Shown piece after piece: positions 56,221 through 64,000 of a DNA stretch of 64,000 nt. The notes under the pieces are model-generated. The model ran no database searches and was not told the origin of the DNA. It was given only the letters and a program-made list of their open reading frames with translations. Within the stretch, counting starts at the first letter, position 1, and each line of letters begins with the position of its first letter. Source of the DNA: Phallus indusiatus (Eukaryota > Basidiomycota > Agaricomycetes > Phallales > Phallaceae); NCBI GenBank assembly GCA_027605045.1, contig JAQFWX010000002.1, forward strand, positions 1,178,001-1,242,000. Reading direction: 5' to 3'. The translations under genes and the position numbers were made by a program.

Positions 56221-59052
56221 TCATAGCTTGGCTTTGGAAGTATGCTTCTGCCTTCTTTCCCACTCTCTAGCCAAATTCTTCCGTATCTCTCTTTTCAATG
56301 TCTTACCGGCCGGATTCCGTTCTATGGCATAAAAAGACGATTAATTGCTGAAAAATGCAAACTTGATTAAAACGCAAAATATTACCAATTGCTGCCGTCT
56401 GGATCATAATCATTACAGGCACGGCAAACATCGGTAGACTAATGATTATAATGAGCTTTAGTTGCACTACCAACAGTGAACAATATATCTCACCGCGGTT
56501 TAACAGTTTCCAAGAGGTCTTGTTCTGTGACCTTTCCCGCCCATTCGGAACGTAATACAACCACGGCTCCCACCAACTCTCCCAGTCGTTTATCAGGGAT
56601 ACCGACAACCGCACAATCTAATATACGTTTATCTGCAAACAAAGAATTTTCTACAGTTATAGAGTGCTGTTTGGTTTTATGTTCATGTGTAATCCTCTAT
56701 AGCAATAAATTTCATAAAACACAAGCGACTCACAATGTTTTCGCCTCCTCTGGACAGAGAGTTGGCAATTTCGTCAGTAAAACGACAGTAAATAAACTTC
56801 ACTGGCGGCAAACCTAATTATTATGTCCTTAACTAATAAAAAGAAAGTTAGGATTTGTCCTATACCTCGAGTATCACTTTACCTCGATCTTTTATGTAAA
56901 CGAAACCATCCTTGTCAATAATGGCAAGATCACCAGACTTAAGCCATCCGTCTGGAGTAATGACTTCCGCCGTGGCTTTGGGATTATTAAAATACCCCTT
57001 CATAATATTTGGTCCGCGACTTTTGGGTTTGTTCAAGTTCGGAAGTCAGCACTACAAAATCATGAACAACTTAAGCGACTACCCACATCCATAGTTCTCC
57101 AATTTGACCGGGAGGGAGAACTTTATTAGTGTGCGGATCTACGACTAATAAATCTACAGTTGGCGGTGCTAATCCTCTGCGCAAAAATTTTTTACAAACG
57201 GGCAGATAGGTTTCGAGATTCAAAGTCACTTACGTGCTACTGGAATGTGTAAGATAATCTTCGCCTACAACATGCACGGCTACTGAGTTGGTTTCCGATA
57301 GACCGTAACCTTGCGATCTAGATCATCGAAAAAAAGAGTTCAGAAATTCAATCCAATCACCAACAGCATATAGAAAATCATGGCGCACACGTTCGTTCCT
57401 GGGAATTTCCGTATGATTTCCGAAGCGAGAGAGTCCGCAGCAGGAGCTCCTCCAGTCCCTATATTATCCAGAGTCGTAGTTCCTATTCACGTTTTAAGGG
57501 ACTTTTGTAAGAGAATGTACCGATATGTGGGGCTTACCAACAGCGTCCGTCTCGAATAAATCGTAAACTATGCTGGGTACAGTAGTAGCATTCGTGATTC
57601 CCTCTTCTTTGATCAGTTTAGCGGCTAAATTATGTGAGTTCGGGTCAAATCTGCAGTAGTTCCAAAAAAGGACTAACCGAGGTTTTTATCCCACTAAAAA
57701 ACCAAGAATGGTACAAACTCAAAAAAGGAAAGATAAAATTATACGATAAACACCCACTTTACGCATAAGAACGATTTTGGCGCCTCGAAATGTGGATATG
57801 AGCTTTACAAACGAGTCGGCTTTGAGATAACGCCGTTTTCAAAGAAGTATAACGCGGAGACTTGCCGTTTGACTTGTACAACCAGTTACATGAAAAAGTG
57901 GCACGGCGATCAGCTCTGCGTAAGGCTTCTTCGGTATTTCGGGACCGTTGCCCAATGGTGGCGGGTCTATTAATTATTAAAGAATGCAGAATCAGCTGAG
58001 GTCTATTCGGTTCCTTTCAGGGATGGGAGAAAATCTGACAGTCATCTCCTTTCCGTAGTGCTGAGCGCCGAAGAGCCGCGAAAGAATTGGGGAGATTTCC
58101 AAGCCATCCACGCTGAGTCGAGAGTACACCTTTCGGTAGGCCGGTAGTTCCAGACGTGAAAAAGATCTACAAGCTCCGGTACTTTAGAAAAGATAGTTAG
58201 TAGAAAGAACGAATATTTTACCGTACAGTCGCGTCGTCTTCCGGAACAATATCCTTCACGTTTTTCCAGGCATCTGCGGGACCCCGATATTGTGCCAAAA
58301 GTTTCGACCATTCTTTCACTTTTACTCCAGATATACTGCGTTCACTGTAAGGTCGTACGCTGACGACATTAGTGTTTAGTGAAGGTAGAACAGACGCCAG
58401 GAGGTCTAATCTTTCATGATCGAGGAAAAGAACTTTGGGGGTCGTAAGTCGAATGCAGTGTAAGGACGCGTCTAGGGGTAACCATGCATTGAAAGCGGTG
58501 GCCACACCTCCCTGTTCAAAGTGTCACGAACAAATGTGGACAGCATGCATCTTGGATACTAACCACCAACCCGACAGCCCAGAAAATTAATATCCATTCT
58601 GGATAATTGCGCATAGAGATGCCAACTCGGTCGCCCTTCCTAACTCCATAAACCTTCGATTAAGCGTTAATGGGTCAAATATGCTTTTTAATAAGAGAGA
58701 ACATCACTCGCCTCGTATAATATTGAAGCCAACTTATGTATGATTTTGTCAGCTTGACCGTATGTGATACGAGTATCCTCGAAAACTAAATATTCTTGGT
58801 TGTGGATCTCGGTGTTTTGCGTGATACGATCTATCCAGAAGGCACGCAAAGATGGCCATAAATTTTTATAGACTCTATAGACACGATTGTTGATGATGGC
58901 ATGCTCCAGCTCGTGGAAAGCTCCAGGCGCCGTCAATATTGCTTCACCTGTAAATTAGGAGACGTATGAGCCACAAAAAATGTTCAAAAAAATAGAAACG
59001 AGCAGTTACATTCTGCAAGAGATCTAGCTGGCTTCCATTCGAATGTAGACAT
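56221..59052 (-). CDS. acyl-CoA synthetase-like AMP-binding enzyme
   Basis: The start at 59052 ([14 protein letters not shown]) splices to a second exon beginning [15 protein letters not shown]. Adenylating-enzyme cores follow: [47 protein letters not shown], the A3 phosphate loop [50 protein letters not shown], the A5 block [13 protein letters not shown] and [24 protein letters not shown]. The end has [25 protein letters not shown] and a terminal [16 protein letters not shown]. These activate carboxylic acids as acyl-adenylates and usually load them on CoA. The stretch between IKDRG and ENSLFADK does not splice into the expected block cleanly, so that part of the model is uncertain. The substrate is probably a fatty or aryl acid, by family only. 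Confidence 0.85.
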
Positions 59053-59921
59053 GATAAAACGTTGAGAGAATCGCAGACTCCCAGGCTGGGAAGCTGTATC
59101 GGCAGCCAGTGCCAAAAGATTCAGTCAATTTAAAGGAACCGGCAGCAGTTTAAAACCGGTCGCTTGGGGTGTAATTCACGTGGGTTTTTTCCCGTAAATA
59201 TTCCATTAATGGCTAGAGTTATTCCAGTAAAGAAATTAGAGGCCAAGGCTTCTTTTCCTTTTGTCAGTCACCAGCGTCGGAGCCGTATGCATCCGTAAGA
59301 CTGTGGGAGTGCATGATCGGATGTACAGGGTTGGAAGTCAGGGTTGGAAGTCAGAGCTGTGCTTTGATCGTGCCACATTAGGCGACTAGGCGACTCTCAA
59401 GAGTCAAAGGTAATTTCAATGTGCGCTTATAATTTTCAAAAAAGAAATCCAATAGGCCATAGGGACATACACTCAGAAATATTTATCATAATGCCAGCGG
59501 AATTTGTTTCATTGATTTTGTCCATGTCGACCGTCGGACCATATCCCAAGCTGTATGAATAAAATCACTGGTGAGATATGATACTATTTGACAGGCATTT
59601 CAGTTTGGAGACTGGGGATGAACACGTTGAACGCATGTGAGTTATATTCCATTGATCACCGCCAGCATTGGAGGTGATTTCTCAGAGCTTCAAGTGATTT
59701 ATGTCCATCTGTGTAATTCAAGGATTTAACAATTGCTTTTTGTTCATAGTCACTGACAATGTTTACTCTGCGATGAGAGTGCTCAATCAATATCATATTA
59801 TATACACAATCCCGAATAAGCAGCGGACTTTATTGCCATATATATTGTCACCAATTTATTCTGTTGGCATCCTGACATAATTTACAGATTATTAGCTTCA
59901 GATGAAGTCCAATAAATAATA
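59053..59921. other. intergenic region, no gene seen
   Basis: About 870 AT-rich bases between the acyl-CoA synthetase-like gene and the 3' end of the repeat protein gene. No long frames, RNA genes or repeats recognised. It should contain the synthetase promoter. Confidence 0.4.
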
Positions 59922-62900
59922 TTAATCGACAACAAGTTTGCTCAGGCTAATAGCTACGTGCGCTTCGCCATTGGGAAGGCCTCGGGGCCAACGGATTTTC
60001 TTTTGTCTAGAAGAGATGAAGTAGGCATCAGTCTCACACGCAAAAAGGAGGACAGGAATACGGTGACTGACTGTTGTTGTTGGACTGTCTACCAAACAGT
60101 GCGCTATAATCAAACCTACCCCAGGCAGAGCTTCCCGAGCTGTCTTGTCTAGCATAGCTCACCTCCTGTGTCGTAGTAGTTTCATTGCTGTATCTTTCGG
60201 TTCTAGTTTCAATAGATCCCTGCTCGTTAGAAAGAGCAGTCGTAGCCGGTGTTGAAATCGGCGGGCTCGTTTCGGGAGAGGTAGATGGTCGCTCTGGTCA
60301 TTAAAAGCTTATCAAGAATGGTGATTGCCAGACATAATGACACACAAACCTGTAATATATCCAGAATTTACAGAATATGGAGAAGATGATATATATGTGT
60401 CACCCTCGGACATAGATTGGAAATCTTCTACAGTTGAAGTCATCGTTCTAGATGCAGGTGTGCTCTCGGGTTCGCTTCCCGAATGAAATATTGTAGATGC
60501 AGAATCTTCCTCTTCAGTTGGGGTAAACAAATTCACTGTTTGGTCATCTACTGAGTAGAAGCTAAACGGTCGAGACGTCGTCCCTTCAGTGTAACCTGCA
60601 TCAGCAACTGTCTGAACGTCAATGGTCAGAGCTGATTCGTCATCGTGAAATTCGACCGATTGATCACTTTCACTTTCGATATCAATATTAGGTACCTCGT
60701 CGAAGGTTGGAGTGAAATCTCGGCGCGAGTACCCGATATCGGCGAAATTTTGTACGATGTTCAAGTTGTTCTGCTCTTCGTATTCTTGAGTTGGAAGGAT
60801 CAAACTTGAGTGCATAGAAGACTGTGTTGAATCAAGTTCGGTGTCTTCCGAGTCGGAAAGTACGGTTTCAACGTTTCTAGCGCCACTAGCGGTCCTCATT
60901 GCTGCTCTGATTAGACTTACATCGGATGGTCTCAATGTGCCAGTGGTCTCAATGGAACCTTCGGAAGTCGTTATCATAGAATCCCGCCGAGATGGTGTTG
61001 GAAAAATAATATGGCTTTCTTCACGGTCAGTACTTGCACCAAGTCCGGAGTCCATGTGAACAGAAAGTAAATGATCTATTATGTACGAATCGAATGAGTC
61101 AATCGTAGGTAATTAAACTAGACTTTAGTGCCACCTTCGTGTGTAGATTCCCCTACAGCGCCTCCAATATCTTCCGACATTGGAGCTATAATCTGAACAG
61201 TAGAATCATGTGATTGTCCGTACTCAATGCTCTCATGAACAAGCGATGAAACTCCTTCCGTCGTCTTTGATTCCGCCGACGACTCGATAACTTGCGCATC
61301 GGTACTAGTGATTCGGTTGTGGAAACTATGAGAGGTCTGTTCTTCCGTGGTACTAGAGGATACCTGGGTGAATGAACTTTCGGTCCTTTGAAAAACTACG
61401 TTGGATACTGAAGAAGTAGTCGAGGTCCCTGTAATAGCCATAGTTTTTTCGGCTGTACCCGACGTCACTGAGAGACCTGTGACTCCTCCACCGTCATGCG
61501 AGATCGTTGTTTTCTCACTCGTATCAATATCGAGCCTAGATTCAAGGGCTCCCAATGTACCACTCGTACTCTCCACAGCAGTTGACCCAGTCACCGATGT
61601 AGAAGCTTCTGCAGTCTCAGAATGCATTACGACTTGGCTTGAGTCCTCGGATACGGACGATTCTCTTATTCCCGCGGCGACTTCGACGGATTCCTGAGTG
61701 CCACCAGTCCCTGCTTCCGTCGCTTCAGCTGCCGAAGCTCCTATATCGTGTTCAGTGGTTTGAGCGTCGATATGAACGCTATTTGAACCTTCGACAACGT
61801 TCTCGGAAGACGTCAGATCGGAAGATCGAACCATATTCGACTCTGCAGTCTGAGCGGTCGGGGCCGGCGTGTGAGCGGTTACATCTGAAGCTTCTGTGGA
61901 CACATCAGCCTTTGTCAACTCTGAGACCCGATCGAGTTGGCCCTCTTGTTTGATTATGTTCGTTGAAGCCTCCGTTGGTACGGTCTCCGTAGCCATTGTT
62001 ATGTTCGCTGAAGCCTCCGTTGTTGCCGTCTCAACATTCATGGTTGACGATTCTGCGGCGTTGTGCACGTCCTGCGCGACGGTGGAGTTCTGAATAACTC
62101 GAGACGTAATATCGCCCACTGAGACTTCGCTACTCGAGTTGATCGAGGCTTGAGCCTGGGTCGTTGATGAAACCACATCCTGCGTCACCTTAACGCTCTC
62201 ATCGATACGGTAAACAGCTGTCTCTTGATCTTCGGCCGCAACTGCCGTGTGGTGCTCTTCGTGAATAGCTGTGACGTCTGAAGCAGTGGTCTTGATACGG
62301 TTCTCTTCGACGTTGCTCGATATACTCTCGTTGGTAGTTTCGAAGTGAGATCCTGTCGTAATTACTTCTGTAGCGCTTTGCTGGTTTCCGACGGAGGTTG
62401 ATGAACTTCTCTGGACGGAAACGTCCGCAGTTTCCGTTGCTTCATCAGAGCGGGTGCTTTGCGTAGATGCCTGAGTTTGCTCCCTGAGTTCAGTTTCTTG
62501 ATCAAGAGTTCGTTCAGATTGAACGGATTCCAACTTGGAGGCCTGCTCGGACGTGGTTGCCAACTTTGTCTCACTGTCAACGTTCTGAGAAACTGAGCGT
62601 GGATTAGTTTAAATACTTTGACAGATTGGAATAACTACCTTCGGTGGAAGATGTAACTCCGGAGGTTGCGACAATTTGCGCCGCCGAATTATCAGCTTGC
62701 GTCTCGGATACCCCTGATGCTTCTATCGTCGTTGACGCGACGTTGTCTTGAGCTGAAACCTGGGATATAGATCTGCTCGAGGACTCTGCAGCTGTTGTCG
62801 TTGTTATATCCTGTACCGCGGTTTCAAGAGCTACGGTTAAAGATTGGTTCTCATCGACCTTTGAGACATTGTCTATTGTCGTATTTGACACCGCTGCAGA

Positions 62901-64000
62901 TGTCTCCGTAGTCTCGAGCCGTCTTTCTGATGTTGTGGAAGTGACATTATCTTGCGCTGAAGCCTGAGATATGAATTCGTTGGAGGACTCTACAGTTGTT
63001 ACTGCCGTTGTATCCTGAACCGTAGTGACTGTCAATCCGGTCTTTTCTACCTTGGAGACACTGTCCATTCTTGTTTGTGTTTCAACGGACGCCGTCGCAG
63101 ATGTCTCCGTAGTCTCAGTTTGCTTCTCAGTTGTCGCTGATGTTTCTACCATCGCTGAGGTGGCATTGCCTTGTACTGCTGACTCCTGAGACGTGGATTC
63201 GTGCGAGGATTCCACAATTGTTGCTGCCGTTATATCCTGCGTTGTAGTTCCGAGAGTCATACCCGTTGAGGATGCACTCTCTTCGGCCTTTGAAGCACTG
63301 GTCATCGCTTCATGCGCTTCAGTGGACTCCGTCACAGATTTCCCTGTCGTCGCTTGATCAACTAACGCTGCATGGGTTACACTCGAGTCTGTATTTTCTT
63401 GGCTGACTGAAGAAGTAGTCGTATTCGCATCTGCCTGGACGTTTGCATTGTCGAGTTGCGTGATTGTTTCAGAAACGGTGTCCGATGTCGTACGTGCAAT
63501 TATATCCTTTCCTGTTGCTTGCTCGGTAAGATTGTGAGTGGAGGACCCGCCTTCGACGTATGTTGCATTAGAACTACTAGTCCTCTCTGTAACTGAAACT
63601 TCGTTCTTTGAAGTTGTTGCAGACGTATCCTGAGCTGATCCAACAACTCCAGTCACTGATTGAGTAGTGTTCGATTCGAAGGCAAGAACAGAGCCGGTAC
63701 CCGTTACTTCATTTGTACTTTCGGAGGTAGTGATTGTCTGCGAAGCTGCGCTGAGCTGGGAAGAGGTCGAGATCGCTTTTGAGCCGTCGGCTACCATCTC
63801 CGAACGAAATTCTCCCGAGGCGTTTTGAACGTCGTCGGTCCTGACCTGAGTACTCGCACAGACGACTTTTTGAGTAGTAGCCTCGTCAGACGTGCTGGAT
63901 TCTCTTCGCGAAATTCCAACAGTAGATGCTTCGAGGGCTTTCGCTGAAATGAATCTTGAGCATATACAGAGAAGGAGGAACGATTTGGACGCACTGTCTG
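59922..64000 (-). CDS. very long Ser/Thr/Glu/Val-rich repeat protein, 5' end beyond the window
   Basis: Long minus-strand frames (63994-63791, 63797-62604, 62563-61118 and 61055-60312), then shorter exons down to 59922, form one low-complexity protein of well over 1100 residues in this window. The composition is dominated by Ser, Thr, Val, Glu and Ala with ETSAT, VESS and SQxSAQDNV motifs, and there are no Cys, few aromatic residues and no membrane segment. At least three tandem units of about 65-75 residues are visible. The C-terminal exons become acidic (DSEDTELDSTQSS, NIDIESESDQSVEF). The last exon, ending AHVAISLSKLVVD at 59922, is tentative. I do not recognise the family; an adhesin, cell-wall or intrinsically disordered scaffold protein are possibilities. 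The start codon is not in this window. Confidence 0.55.
62658..63263 (-). repeat. three imperfect coding repeats of about 65-75 residues
   Basis: Within the repeat protein, units beginning GMTLGTTTQDIT, GLTVTTVQDTT and SLTVALETAVQDIT each continue with an (V/A)ESS....SQ.SA(V)Q(G/D)N motif, then ETSA or EASG. The first two end in (D)(S/N)VSKV. They are clearly duplicated in both protein and DNA. Confidence 0.75.

Noticed and set aside
61401..62093. Plus-strand frames opposite the repeat protein
   Set aside because: They arise from the Ser/Thr codon bias of the minus-strand repeat gene and have no motif or start context.

Overview
The window looks like chromosomal DNA of a filamentous basidiomycete, most likely an Agaricomycete. 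Nearly every gene is split by several GT-AG introns of about 45-75 bases, and the families seen are typical of that group: a FunK1-type fungal kinase, a WOPR (Gti1/Pac2) regulator, a CYP64-clan-like P450, a CE16/GDSL esterase, a DUF262 protein and pepsin-like secreted peptidases. Gene models were built by hand from reading frames and splice motifs, so internal exon edges are less certain than gene identity.

Left part (1-18 kb) is metabolic and secreted enzymes plus transposon traces: a tandem ABM-fold protein, a PhzF-like isomerase, an aspartic peptidase with an odd C terminus, a small three-exon gene for the 9.5 kDa subunit of mitochondrial complex I (5509-5883, easily missed), a 5-oxoprolinase relative that stops at the HyuA/HyuB junction, a nested pair of inverted-repeat elements just upstream of a P450, and a GH35 beta-galactosidase gene interrupted by a 676-bp solo LTR with a perfect 5-bp target duplication.

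Centre (18.8-37.5 kb) is a compact run of housekeeping genes, all on the + strand and 145-230 bp apart: FACT subunit POB3, SMC5/6 subunit NSE3 (MAGE fold), a WDR48-family WD40 protein, the four-repeat calcium channel CCH1 and mitochondrial elongation factor MEF1.

Right part (37.8-64 kb): a small single-span membrane protein, a WOPR-domain regulator, an intron-containing tRNA-Glu, a DUF262 protein with an Arg-Asp repeat tail, an amino-acid permease, a CE16 acetylesterase, a FunK1 kinase, an acyl-CoA-synthetase-like adenylating enzyme, and the 3' part of a very long Ser/Thr/Glu-rich repeat protein that runs off the right edge.

The genes do not form an obvious single pathway. The most interesting points are the LTR-broken GH35 gene, the nested MITEs, the HyuA-only oxoprolinase, the DUF262 protein with its splicing oddities, and the N/E/E/E pore pattern of CCH1. 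I found no convincing wholly new system.
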